In this document: positions 35,675 to 45,805 of the stretch, in pieces | Position numbering within the stretch: position 1 is the stretch's first letter | Layout of the letters: each line of letters opens with the position of its first letter | Source: Turnera subulata | Taxonomy: Eukaryota > Streptophyta > Magnoliopsida > Malpighiales > Passifloraceae | Length of the DNA stretch: 64,000 nucleotides | Direction of reading: 5' to 3' | Assembly: GCA_028386065.3 (NCBI GenBank) | Contig: JAKUCV010003693.1 | Span: 30,354 to 94,353, forward strand | Program-made: the position numbers and the translations under genes | The notes under the pieces: model-generated | Told to the model about the DNA's origin: nothing | What the model saw: the letters and a program-made list of their open reading frames with translations, nothing else | Database searches by the model: none

Positions 35675-35763
35675 CGGTTCGAGCTTCCAGGTCAGAACAA
35701 CGCAGGCGGCACTCCGGTTCGAGCTTCCGGTTCGAGCTTCCAGGTCAGAACAACGCAGGTCAG
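35675..35763 (+). repeat. Tandem duplications at the deletion junction
   Basis: GGTTCGAGCTTCC(AGG)TCAGAACAACGCAGG-type units begin at 35676, 35715 and 35729 (the middle one is short). They end in GCAGGTCAGAATAATGCAGGC, where LTR sequence begins. The matching place in the intact LTR is AATAATGCAGGC near 33459. The GCAGG microhomology suggests end joining. Confidence 0.8.
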
Positions 35764-36038
35764 AATAATGCAGGCGGGTCCGATTCGGACTAGAAAATAA
35801 CTGATACCCCCTTAGTTATTTTCCGGTGTGATTTTCCGAGAAATTCCGAAACCCGAAAAATACCAACTAAGGCCCGAAAAATCCACGGAAAAATCACGAG
35901 CGCGGGAAAACTTTCGGTTTCGAAAAACGACTCCCGATTTACCTTGAATTAATTACCCAAGATTAATTCAACAGTAAATCACGGTAAAAAGACTTTTACA
36001 GTCCCGGTAAAAATAAAAAATTTACCCGGGCTGTTACA
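35764..36038 (-). repeat. Truncated 5' LTR (first ~275 bp only)
   Basis: It is collinear with 33462-33736, both holding the 'ACTGATACCCCCTTAGTTATTTTCCGG' block (split here for length: ACTGATACCCCC and TTAGTTATTTTCCGG). It ends CTGTTACA at 36038, then the TSD AAAAT. The remaining ~2.6 kb of the LTR are missing. Confidence 0.88.
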
Positions 36039-36773
36039 AAAATAATATTTTTACAAGTTTAAAAAATAAATAAATAGAAATTCTTGTTGTAAAGTGAAGA
36101 AATAGAATAAACAAGATAAAAAAGTTTAAAAGATTTTAAATTATAGAAAGTAAATGTTATAATTAAGTTATCACAAGAAGTGAAAAAGAAATGATGTATA
36201 AAAATGATTATAAATAAATAGAAAGTTAATTATAAAATTTATTTAATTAAATAATATATACTTAAATGAATTAAATTTGTAGGTATAGATACAATAAATC
36301 ATATAAATAATTAATCTAAAATAATTTGTTTTAAAAAAAATCATCTCATATAAAAAAGTAGCAAAAATTACGTAATAAAAATTTAATGAAAAATGAAAAA
36401 TTTATTGAAATATTTAAACAAGAAATTTATTCCACAAAATAAATATAGAGAAATTTAAATAGATAAAAAGGATGGAGCTATCAAAAATTTTATTAATAGT
36501 ACAACTTAAACTATATGTATCACAAAGAATTAAATTAAAAATAATAAAAATATGAAGAATCATATTTTAATTATGATAAATAAATAATTTAAATATAATT
36601 TAGGGAAAAATTGTTAATATTTCACTATCTCTTATTACTCAATTTATTCATAAATAAATTGTTTAACTTTTTTTTGTATAATTTATATTAATTCTATCAA
36701 TAGTTACTTTTTTAAAAAAATATTGATATTATATGTTATTATATGATGTGCATAGCACATGCGCAGAAACCAG

Positions 36774-37357
36774 TACGTATAAAAGAAAGAGAAGAATTAA
36801 AGATGTGGAGAAATTTACCTCAAGTAATGAAAGAACTATCTATTACACTCCCTATTTTAAATTTTATAGAGGAGAAACTAGAGAAGGAAGAATGTGACTT
36901 ACCAGAATTTGAATTTCGAAACAAAGCCAAACATCCATTTCTGTTAATATGCTCATGGAATTGTGATGGCGCGTGGAAGCATAGAAGAGAGGAGGATAGT
37001 TTTAAAAACGAAATTAAAATATTATAATATACAAAAAAACCACTTTTAATTGATGTGTCCTAAAATCAACCATATACTGCAGGAATAGAGGCTTTTACAC
37101 CTAAGACTTTCCGTCAAAAGCAAATTTAGTGTTAGATGTAATGGAATGCAATAATGAAATAAAAACGATTGTCTTGTTTTGTTTCTTGATCCCAAGCATA
37201 TGAATTGTCTTGTTCCATTTATCTCGTAGTATGGGATTACTTCGACAAAATAAAAAAAAAGAGTATGGGATTACATCCATCTAAACCTGCGGTATAATGT
37301 TCATGGAAAATACTAAGAAATTATTAATGCATGCATCTTTACGGAAAATATTTTAGG
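36774..37357. other. Region with an unrecognised short ORF
   Basis: A plus frame (starting inside the Helitron end at 36743, running to 37027) encodes about 94 residues rich in Glu/Lys with RNLPQVMKELSITLPILNFIEE and SWNCDGAWK. No domain is recognised and it may be chance or an exon fragment. The remainder is AT-rich. Confidence 0.25.
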
Positions 37358-37373
37358 AACTACAGGTAATGTT

Positions 37374-37970
37374 TTTTTATAAAGGAGCATTCTCCATTCA
37401 TATAAAGAGATCAAAAGATTTGAGGATACATAATTGAAAATCTAACATAATAAAAGCATGAGAAAAATTTAACTTAAGAATTTTTCTCAATCTACTACAA
37501 AGAAATACACTCCGAGATCTATTTCTTTCAAAAGAGGTTTTACAACAGCACTCTGCTCTTGCGAGCGTCATAACTTGTATCGTCCGTGCAACAACTACCA
37601 AGCCAACAGGTGAAGGCGATGCATACCTGTGGGGTGAAATATCTCTTTGTAGGCGAATCTTTGCCGTAGACAAAGAATTGTTCTTGAGGCTGAATCTTCC
37701 TCCACGACTTTTGGCTCCCATAATTTTATTTGAATCAACAAAACGGTGAAAAACCTCCCGACGCAGAAAACACACCCACAAAAGTAGGATTAAACTCACA
37801 AAAAGTGAGACAAAACTCACAGAAAAATGAGACTAAACCCAAAAAAATAAGAGTAAAACAACAAAACTGAAAAACAAAAGAGAAAAACGCTAATTGGTGG
37901 GGGCTTACCGCCGGAAAAAAGCCGTCGACGGCAACCCCAATATATAGAAAGAGAGAGGGATAAAAACCCT
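37374..37970 (-). mobile_element. Short retroposon with 16-bp TSD (LINE-derived or processed transcript)
   Basis: The flanks AACTACAGGTAATGTT (37358-37373) and AACTACAGGCAATGTT (37971-37986) differ by one base. On the minus strand the insert runs from a C/T-rich leader (GGGTTTTTATCCCTCTCTC) to a short A-run. The frame at 37820-37398 is open for 140 codons and contains SRGGRFSLKNNSLSTAKI and ISPHRYASPSPVGLVVVA, not recognised. No RT is present, so it is non-autonomous and was copied by a LINE. It may be a LINE derivative keeping only the 5' and 3' ends. Confidence 0.7.
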
Positions 37971-37986
37971 AACTACAGGCAATGTT

Positions 37987-40117
37987 AAATTGTTGTTGTT
38001 AGTGTAATTAATCTTATCTCAATTATTTGATTTGCTTCCGAGACAGATCTAAAGCTAAAGTCACAGTCACATTAAATCATTAAAAAAAAGGGGGTCAAAT
38101 AACAGCAGCCTACAACATCATTTCCCACGATGCATGTGGCGACCTTGACATGGGGAGATGTGGGTGCTTTTTATTTTATGAAGAGATATTAAGGTGATAC
38201 GATTGTTTAATAGTATTAAATTACTGGTAGGTTCCAATAAAAAAAAAAAAGTTGTTGGATTTGAGTGGGAAAAAGTCCCTCGCAAGTCCTATAACTTATG
38301 GTCGATGTCCTTTCAAGTACTATAACTTTTAAAAGCGCTTTTTAAGTCTTATAACTTTTATAAGTTATACCTAAAAAGTCCTACACTACTTTTCATCCAA
38401 CTCTATTGAGTTTTTCCGTCAAGTGACAGCGTGGGAATGACATGGTATTTGATGTATTAATATATAAAGAAAATTAAATTTGAATTTGAAATATAGTTAT
38501 AACTTATAAGGCTAATTAACAGACTTAAATCTAAATAAGCCTAATTAATACTTAACTTAATTATCCTACTAATTCTTAAATATCACACACAACGAAGCCA
38601 ATAACTATTTCCTCTTTTCTCTTCTTCTCTCTTTCTTTCATACTGACGTAGTCTTAGGGTTTTTCAACAAGAGTGAGGTAAAGAGAGGCTTTGCAGACAA
38701 AAGGAGAAACTAGAAAGGGTGAGTTTTTTTGGACAGAGAGGCGTGGAGGAACTAAAGAAGTTGGTTTTCCAAACAAGAAATCATACCAATTGATTTTTGA
38801 AGAAGAAGAGACAAAGAAGGGTTACATAGCAGTGGACTCAGAAGAGACCAAAATAAAACCTGTAAGCTACCGATGATGCTTCCATATGCACATATAGGTG
38901 AGATTTTTACTGGGTTATGCTTTATATATCACGCCTAATGTCATTTAGTTGTTTAGAAATACTGGATTTTGTGCATACGAACCCTGAATGAAACAACATG
39001 TGAAGGGTATCCATCATTTCAATATTTATGCGATTATAATGTCAATGGTGGTATGACTAATTGATTATGTTTCTTCTGGAGATGAAATGAATTATAAGAC
39101 TAATATAAATAATTATTGGTTATTTTTATGTTTAGGTAGTTATGTAGAATAAATATTTTTTTATTTTTTATTCCCTTTATATAAATTCTAAATTTTAAAA
39201 ATTATTTCTCATTATATTTATTAATTTATAAAATACTTAATAATATTTTTTATTTTGTATTAAATTTTTTTATTTATTAATAATCTTTGGATGTCTGTTT
39301 TGTTTTGTTAGATTTGAATATGTTTAACTGCCAAAGTTAAAAAGAATGTCTGGTAAGGAAGTGTTATGTTAGAGGAGGAAAAAATTATTTGTTGGGAGAA
39401 CTATCCACAATAATTAAGCGTGTGGGTCGAATCCGAATTAATCGCTAGAAAATTCGGAATATAATTTTGGATGAGAAACTATAGAAGAACACTTGTCACC
39501 GTCACGTGGAGGATCTAAATAGAATCTAGATTAAGTTTTTGATACTCTTAATGCTGTTTTCTGTGTCCTCCTCTCTTTACCAAAGGAAACTGTGACTTTT
39601 TTTATAAAATCAGGAACTTATTTTATCATCATAGTTTCTCTACCCTAATCATTTTATAACAAGAGTTTACTTCATCCGATAATTTCCCTCTCGTTTTTTT
39701 ACTAACTCACTGCACCCAATAATTGCTAGATTCCACTGCATCGTACCATTAATTTATGTCTGTCTTTTATGCTAAGAGTCACTTCATATTTTTAGTATGC
39801 CAACCTTTTTGTTTTACCAAATTGTAAAATCGGGAAGAAGACAAAATATCTGGGATGGATCACATTGTTCCAGAATCCCACCGTAAAATTCGGTTCCATA
39901 TAGTTACTCTCAACACAATCTCCTCCAGTATATTCGGTCAAGATATGTATGCCTATTACATTGTTCCGGTACAATAAAATAACTATTTCCACGCAACAAA
40001 ACCTGCAAAAAAATCCAGAAGTTCAGTTTAAAATAGGGGCTATTACTTCCTCGAGGTTTGGAAAAAAAAAGTGAAATGAAAAACCCTCAGAACTAAAAAA
40101 AAAGGAATTTAACCGTT
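37987..40117. other. Intergenic, AT-rich, no clear gene
   Basis: A block of the 'GGGGAGATGTGGGTGCTTTTTATTTT' type (split: GGGGAGATGTGGG, TGCTTTTTATTTT) lies at about 38150-38180. Repeated 'AAAGTCC.ATAACTT' phrases (38275-38380) resemble foldback-type transposon ends. A 61-codon frame (38691-38876) after a CT-rich leader is unrecognised. Nothing else can be supported. Confidence 0.4.
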
Positions 40118-40216
40118 GCTAGGTTTAGAGTTTGGAGACTAGGGTTTTAAAGTTTAAATTTTAAGATTTAGGAGTTTAGTGTTTAGGATGTTGGGGTTTA
40201 AGTTTTAAGGTTTAGA
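40118..40216 (+). repeat. Degenerate telomere-like tract (left of the Ty3 insertion)
   Basis: It consists of repeated variants of TTTAGGG/TTTAAGG (AGGTTTAGAGTTTGG, ACTAGGGTTTTAAAG, GTTTAGGATGTTGGGG). The same texture resumes at 50355 after the retrotransposon. It is an interstitial telomere-like array or degenerate minisatellite; the unit is very diverged. Confidence 0.5.
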
Positions 40217-40459
40217 GTTTATGTAACAGCCGGACTGTAAAATGCTTGGTACAGTAATTTATCATATAAAAATAATCTTGGAAATTGCTTTATGGTAAAC
40301 CGAGCATCAGATTCCAATTCCGAGTTTCGATCCATACTTCGGATATTTTACGGAATTTTCCGGGTTAGGAAAACCTTAAAAGGACAATTATATCCCTAGG
40401 TTACTTTTACAACTAAGAGAAACTAGAAAGGGCATAAAAGTCTTTCACTCTAAGAATAT

Positions 40460-40499
<40 letters not shown>

Positions 40500-42174
40500 G
40501 AAAGTATAATCTGGTTCAGTCCCTTTCCAGCTCAATGGTGCATGCTCCTTCATGATTATCCCCGGTTGAAGAAATGTGGCCGACACCCTTCATTTTTCCC
40601 TCAGCCTTCCTCACATGTTTCTTCTTCTTTTTTTCTGGTTATAAGCTATAGTTTTCAGAAACCATAAACACCAGCACCCACTGTAAACCCAGCTTCCAAC
40701 TTCACACACTCAGCTTGCTCATCCTCTACAGTCTACACCCAGTAGCTACCCATTCCCTTTTTTCTCCGTACAAGTCTTCCCTTTCATTTAAAAAAAAAAA
40801 AAGAAAGAAAACAAAAGTACGCAGCATCATCATCTCCTTCTTCTTCCTTCGCGTCACCACCGGACCGCACCACCACAGTACCATCATTTCTTCTTCATCT
40901 TCCTCACCCTTACTGCCGACCACACCACCGAACCCAACCGTCCACGCCTGCACCAACCAACGCGACCGTCGCCACTAGTCGCCTTCCTCTACCGCCTGCT
41001 TACACCGCCGCCCTTCACCGTACAGCTCCGCCGTTCGTCTCCCTCGTGGCTTCGCCCCACAACCCTCCAGCATACCCGCCAATCACTGTTGCACGTCACA
41101 CCGCCACACGAACCGCAGCGACAAGTAGGTCACGTCCCAACTTCCAGTGACCGCCCTTCATCGTGCCTGCAGCCGTCGCCTCTTCGCCGGTAACACCCCG
41201 AGCGTTTCCTCCTCGTTGCACCGTCGTCCGCAGCCGACCGCCAGCAACCCTTCTCGCCTCGGAACTGCATCGACCGAGTCCAGCTCCGCCAAGTTCCGGT
41301 GAGTTGCGAGCTGGGTTGTGGGTGGACCGAAAATGCTTGGCCCAAGTCTGGGCTGAACCCAGAGGCCTACTCATGAGCCTGCATCACAATAAATGGGCTG
41401 ATTATATCTATGCATATATACAGATTATAGTAACGGGAAAACTTATGGTGGTAATAACAATGATAGTAAATATACATACCTCTCTCTATATATATACATA
41501 TGTATACTTGGAAGTGTAAAAAATGGTAAGAAGTACAAGATATTATTATTAGAAATAAATACGCATATTATACCAAGGATATAGACCGGGTATAAATAAT
41601 AAAAATGTTATAACGCAATTATATTCATATCATTTGTTGTGCATTTATGTGATTGTATGATTAATGCATCTAGGTGAAGAGGACGTGACGAGGGCTTGGA
41701 ACCCGTGGGAAAAATTCACGAGGAATTTATCGGCCAAGGTGAGGATAAGTAAATATTTATATACAACCCGTGATATCAAGTTGTTGTTTGTTTACTATGT
41801 GAGATAATTGCTGGTATAATATTTTGTGGCTGTGAATAGTTTGTTGTGTGATGAATTAAGTTGATAATTGTTGCCATTAATGTTGTTGAGAATATTGCTA
41901 CTGTTGAGTTTGTTGATATTGTTGTTGACTGTGAGTACTGTGAGTTAAGTACCAGGGGCACTAGTATGGGATAACAGTTGGGAATAAGTTGGTATTATCC
42001 AGAAGAGCGGAGAGGCTGTGAGCCTGCTCGGGATAATGAGATAATGATTGGAAAATAGAAGTATAGTAACTAGATGAGGGCAAAGGAATAATAAAATTGG
42101 AAACACTTAGACATCTCGTAGGTCACGGTTAAATGTTGGAACAGCCAGATGGTAGTCTTATTTTTTTTTTTATG

Positions 42175-42290
42175 GTGCTGGGGGAGAGTGTGCTTGGTGT
42201 CTGCTCCCTGTCTGTACCAATTATTATTTTAGGCGCTGGGGAAGAGTGTGCTTGGGGTCTGCTCCCTGTCTGTGCCAGTTATACGTGGAG
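42175..42290 (+). repeat. Two-unit LTR repeat (GCTGGGG..CCTGTCTGT)
   Basis: The unit is about 62 bp, present twice, at 42175 and 42235; LTR2 has the same pair at 49653-49760. It occupies the place that the palindrome arrays occupy in the other two LTR families, about 220-330 bp before the hairpin. Confidence 0.75.
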
Positions 42291-42507
42291 GTACCAGGGC
42301 GGGGTCCACGGGCTAGCTAGCTTGACTACCAGGTGACGGCCACCATTTAACTAGTGATAGGGGCCCTGATAATAAAACTGGTATAGCGTGTCTAGAATCA
42401 CAGAGTGTGTTAGTTGAGGTTCGTAAGAACCTTAGTTTAATTGCTGTTGATGGGACTTGATTATTTATGGTTGCTTGTATATGTATGATTACTTATGGAT
42501 TTCACCC

Positions 42508-42528
42508 GGTGAGCACTTCGGACTCACC
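42508..42528 (+). other. Conserved 21-bp LTR hairpin (Ty3 LTR1)
   Basis: It is identical to 4110-4130 of the LARD LTR and to 31174-31194 in reverse, and the following CCTCGCCTGCG is shared too. The LTR2 copy is at 49984-50004. Confidence 0.88.
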
Positions 42529-42879
42529 CCTCGCCTGCGTGACCTGGCCGCGTAGTTTGATTGTGCGTAGCTTAGGTACGTTCGAGGCAAGCTGTGGCGC
42601 ACCCTCTGCCAGGCCCGGATCCATCCTGCGATGCATCACTATCATATTGTTGCTTATTGTTGTATTGTATTAAGACTTCCGCTGCTTGCATTTACTACTC
42701 AGTTCTGATGCTTGTTGTAATAATGTCTCCGTACCGGGACAAGTACTGTTGATGGATGATGTACTGTTATTGTATTATTATTGTTGGTTGTGATATTTAC
42801 CGTTGTGGATACTGTGATAGTATGTAGTCCCACGTGTTTACTGTGTATAACGGTAAATACGGGTCGGGGCGTTTCATTT

Positions 42880-42894
42880 TGGTAGCAGAGCGGG
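42880..42894 (+). other. Primer-binding site, initiator tRNA-Met type
   Basis: TGGTAGCAGAGCGGG starts 3 bp after the LTR. It matches the TGGTATCAGAGC primer site of plant Ty3 elements at 11 of 12 bases and lies the same distance from the LTR as in the LARD element. Confidence 0.8.
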
Positions 42895-42992
42895 CTGTAG
42901 GTCCTTGGTTGTTGTTTGATTGTCTGTGCATATTCTGCTCCACATATTATAAATATAATACTTATGCATACATCTTCATATAGGAAGAACGA

Positions 42993-44199
42993 GATGGATC
43001 CGGCTGAGGGACACCAGCATGCCGCCCAATAGCACTTGGAAGAGGACCAAGTGTCAATCGGTCAACCGCATGCGTACGAAGAAGAACCACATGTCTACGA
43101 TGGGGTACCGGGTATGCCATACCAGATGTCCTTGCAGATGATGCACATGATGACCCAGATCCTTCATCGGCAGACAGCCGGGGGACCAGTCGAAGACCCT
43201 GTTTTTACCAAGCTATCTGAGCTTGGAGGTGAGCCTTTTTTAGGAGCGACTGACCCTCGTGAGGCAGACGAGTGGTTACGTCAGATCGCCAGGGTCATGC
43301 TTAAGATTAGGTGCACAACCGACCAGTGGGCGAACTATGCCGCTTCTCTTTTCCGTGAAGAAGCAGCAACATGGTGGGAATCTACCACAAGAGACCTGCC
43401 GAAACCAGTGGTGATGCCATGGGCTGAGTTCACGGCCATGTTCAAGGACAAGTTCATTACCGAAGAATTTCAAGAACGCATGCAGCGCGAATTCCTGGAA
43501 TTGCGCCAGGATGGTATGACTATGACAGAGTACGAGAATAAGTTTGACCGTCTGTCCCTGTATGATGGAGATCTGGTAGCAACTACCAAAGCCAAATGCC
43601 AACGTTTCTGGAGAGGTTTACACCCTGACATCCGAGCTATCATGGGAAGTAAGGATTATGCTGGATATCAGGACATAGTAAGGGATGCTCAGAAGGCTGA
43701 AGTTACCTGGCGTGATCAACAGGAGTATCGCCGGAAGAGAAGTGCACCGCAGGTTCCTTCCAGTCAGAACAAGAAGCCATATGTACCGGACGCTAGTGCA
43801 CCCGCAGCTGGGCGAGGACAGTACCAGACGATGACTTATGGACGTGGTTGGACTAACAACCGCGGAGTTTCAACTGGAGGATGGAGTGGACCCAGAGTGA
43901 CTAGTTTTGGAGATAATCACTTCCGACGCCCCATATCATCGGTCAGATGCTTTGAGTGCAATGAGTTGGGACATTATCATTATGCATGCCCAAAACTTGG
44001 GAGGGCCAGTAACTCTACACCGGCACTAACAGTTCAGACCTCTGTGGCTAGCATGCCAAGCGGATCTAGAGCTCATAACAAGGTCGTGGTCATGGGAATC
44101 CTTCAGCAAGGACCCAATTTGGTGCTAATCAAAGCACAACAGTTCCCAGAGCTTTTGTCATTACCGCAGAAGAAGACCCTGATGCTGCCCAAGTTATAG
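42993..44199 (+). pseudogene. gag: gag polyprotein with an early stop
   Basis: The ATG at 42993 opens MDPAEGHQHAAQ and then meets TAG (43029-43031), likely a mutated Gln codon. The frame continues without break to 44199. The gag domain (roughly residues 75-220 from the ATG) has the plant retrotransposon pattern FLGATDPREADEWL, AATWWE and a core with FITEEFQERMQREFLEL. A zinc knuckle CFECNELGHYHYACP (43948-43992) is intact (CX2CX4HX4C). The product would form virus-like particles. Apart from the early stop it looks functional; initiation downstream of the stop cannot be excluded, as no other ATG lies before residue ~30. Confidence 0.88.
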
Positions 44200-44428
44200 C
44201 AGGTATCTTTACAGTATATGGTAGTGTTGCATTAACATTAATTGACCCTGGAGCTACACATTCCTTTATAGCCAAACCTATGCTATGCAATATAACTGTG
44301 AAGATGTATCCCTAGAAAAACCGATGAGGGTTAGATTACCCGCAAGCATCATAGTGAGATTAGATAGAGTTTGTAAGGATGTGCCGTTAGAGTTCGGGGA
44401 CGAAACCTTTCCTGCTTGACTCATTGTC
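44166..44428 (+). pseudogene. Protease region, frameshifted
   Basis: After gag, a different frame (from 44166) reads AEEDPDAAQVIAGIF and LTLIDPGATHSFIAKP. LIDPGATHSF is the active-site region of a retropepsin with a DPGA where D[ST]GA is usual. At ~44280 the frame shifts by one; the next frame continues through DVSLEKPMRVRLP and VPLEFGDETFPA to a TGA (44417-44419). Protease is thus broken at two places. Gag and pol being in different frames is normal in some Ty3 elements. Confidence 0.75.
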
Positions 44429-45805
44429 ATGAACATGGGAGGATTTGATATAATCCTAGGCATGGATTGGTTGTCGAAGTATCAAGCTTTGGTGGATTGC
44501 CGAGCTAAGCAAGTGAGGTTGACATCCGCCGAAGGCCGGACGATTATTATGTCCGAAGTGGGGAGAACTACAACCACATGTAGTATCTCTGCTACCCAAG
44601 GCTATGGAATGAAGCAACATGGACCAGATGCTTTGCTGACTCACATTTCAGGTGAAGAAATACAAGATCCTACCCTGGAGGATGTACCAGTTATGAGGGA
44701 GTTTGTTGATGTTTTTCCAGATGATCTACCTGGTTTGCCACCTGATAGAGAGGTTGAGTACACCATCGAGCTTATACCTGGAGTTACACCTATCTCGATG
44801 GCACCGTACAGGATGGCACCGACAGAGTTTCAGGAGCTGAAGAAGCAGCTAGAAGAACTACTGGAGAAAGGTTTCATCAGACCTAGTACCTCACCATGGG
44901 GTGCACCAGTCTTGTTCGTGAAGAAGAAGGATGGTAGTCTGCGTATGTGTGTAGACTATCGCCAGAACAACAAGGCGACGATCAAGAATAAGTACCTGTT
45001 ACCAAGGATTGATGATCTTTTTTATCAGCTTCAAGGAGCAATGGTGTTTTCAAAGATTGATCTCCGATCGGGCTATCACCATATCAAGATTTCGGAGAAG
45101 GATATACCGATGACAGCTTTCCGCACACGATATGGCCACTTCGAATTCACTGTGGTACCTTTCGGTTTGACCAATGCACTGGCAGTATTCATGTGCTTGA
45201 TGCACTTGGTGCTGAATGAGTTCCTAGATAAGTTTGTTGTGGTCTTCATCGACGATATCCTCATCTACTCCAAGACCAAGGAAGAGCACAAAGAGCATTT
45301 GAGGATAGTGCTTCAAAGGTTAAGAGAGAAGCAGTTGTATGCCAAATTCAGCAAGTGTGAATTTTGGCTTGGAGAAGTTTCCTTCCTCGGACATGTAGTA
45401 GGCGGGGATGGAATAAAGGTTGATCCTGCCAAAGTTAAGGCTGTGTTGGAGTGGGAGCCTCCTAAGAATGTGTCCGAAGTCAGGAGTTTTCTTGGCCTTG
45501 CAGGATATTATCGGAGGTTCATATAAGGTTTTTCCTTATTAGCCAGTCCCATGACTAAGCTATTGAGGAAAGAACAAGCTTTTGTTTGGAGCCCGGAGTG
45601 CCAACGGAGTTTTGAGGAGCTTAAGAAGAAGCTGACCACGGCACCGGTGCTAACAGTACCGAAGCCAGGAGTTGAGTACGTGCTGTTTTGTGACGCATCA
45701 GGTCTTGGCTTAGGAGCTCTGCTGATGCAATAAGGACGAGTAATTGCCTATTCCTCCAAACAACTAAGGACTCATAAGAAGAACTACCCCACTCATGATC
45801 TTGAG
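44429..45805 (+). pseudogene. pol: Reverse transcriptase and RNase H, two in-frame stops
   Basis: RT motifs in order: [78 protein letters not shown] and catalytic [14 protein letters not shown]/RNase H joint: [12 protein letters not shown], then TAA (45524-45526) where Glu/Lys is usual. RNase H follows: LFCDASGLGLGALLMQ, TAA (45731-45733), then GRVIAYSSKQL and TDLEMA-type motifs (here HDLEMATVILALK). No frameshift in this region, so just two substitutions inactivate it. Confidence 0.93.

Larger units (their letters stand above)
30835..36038 (-). mobile_element. LTR element with truncated 5' LTR and antisense gene cassettes
   Basis: On the minus strand the outer ends are TGTAACAGCCCGGG (36038 downward) and GGGCGTTTCA (ending at 30835). 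AAAAT flanks both sides (30830-30834, 36039-36043). The 3' LTR is complete (30835-33736). The 5' LTR keeps only its first ~275 bp (35764-36038). Between them no gag-pol is visible. Instead there are two plus-strand, gene-like units. The intact TSD shows one insertion event; loss of the rest of the 5' LTR and any gag-pol could be before or after insertion. Confidence 0.88.
28901..36773 (+). mobile_element. Candidate non-autonomous Helitron containing an LTR element
   Basis: The left end TCTATACTATCTATAAAAGC (after an A) resembles plant Helitron 5' ends of the TCTNTACTAT-TATAAAAGCA type. The right end has the short hairpin GTGC-ATA-GCAC (36749-36759), then ATGCGCAGAAACCAG followed by T, close to the Helitron 3' hairpin plus CTRR ending (here CCAG). 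There is no rolling-circle Rep/helicase ORF. The AT-rich body is 28921-30834 and 36044-36748. Without the LTR insertion it would be about 2.7 kb. This is motif-level evidence only. Confidence 0.4.
40222..42876 (+). repeat. 5' LTR of the Ty3 element (2655 bp)
   Basis: It begins TGTAACAGCCGGACTGTAAAATGC. It lacks ~24 bp after base 10 that LTR2 has (a CGGGTAAAAATTT..-type block). It holds a (TAA)n tract (40461-40499), a CT-rich/proline-rich-looking stretch (40590-41350), and a two-unit repeat at 42175-42290 of GCTGGGG.AGAGTGTGCTTGG and CTGCTCCCTGTCTGT, plus the hairpin at 42508-42528. Confidence 0.93.

Noticed and set aside
37398..37820. A single-copy host gene at 37398-37820 (minus)
   Set aside because: It lies wholly inside a TSD-flanked retroposon with an A-run and no recognisable domain.
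40715..41519. Protein-coding frames in the Ty3 LTRs (also 48195-48999)
   Set aside because: They lie in LTR copies with no domain; the two LTRs differ by indels that break or alter the frames.
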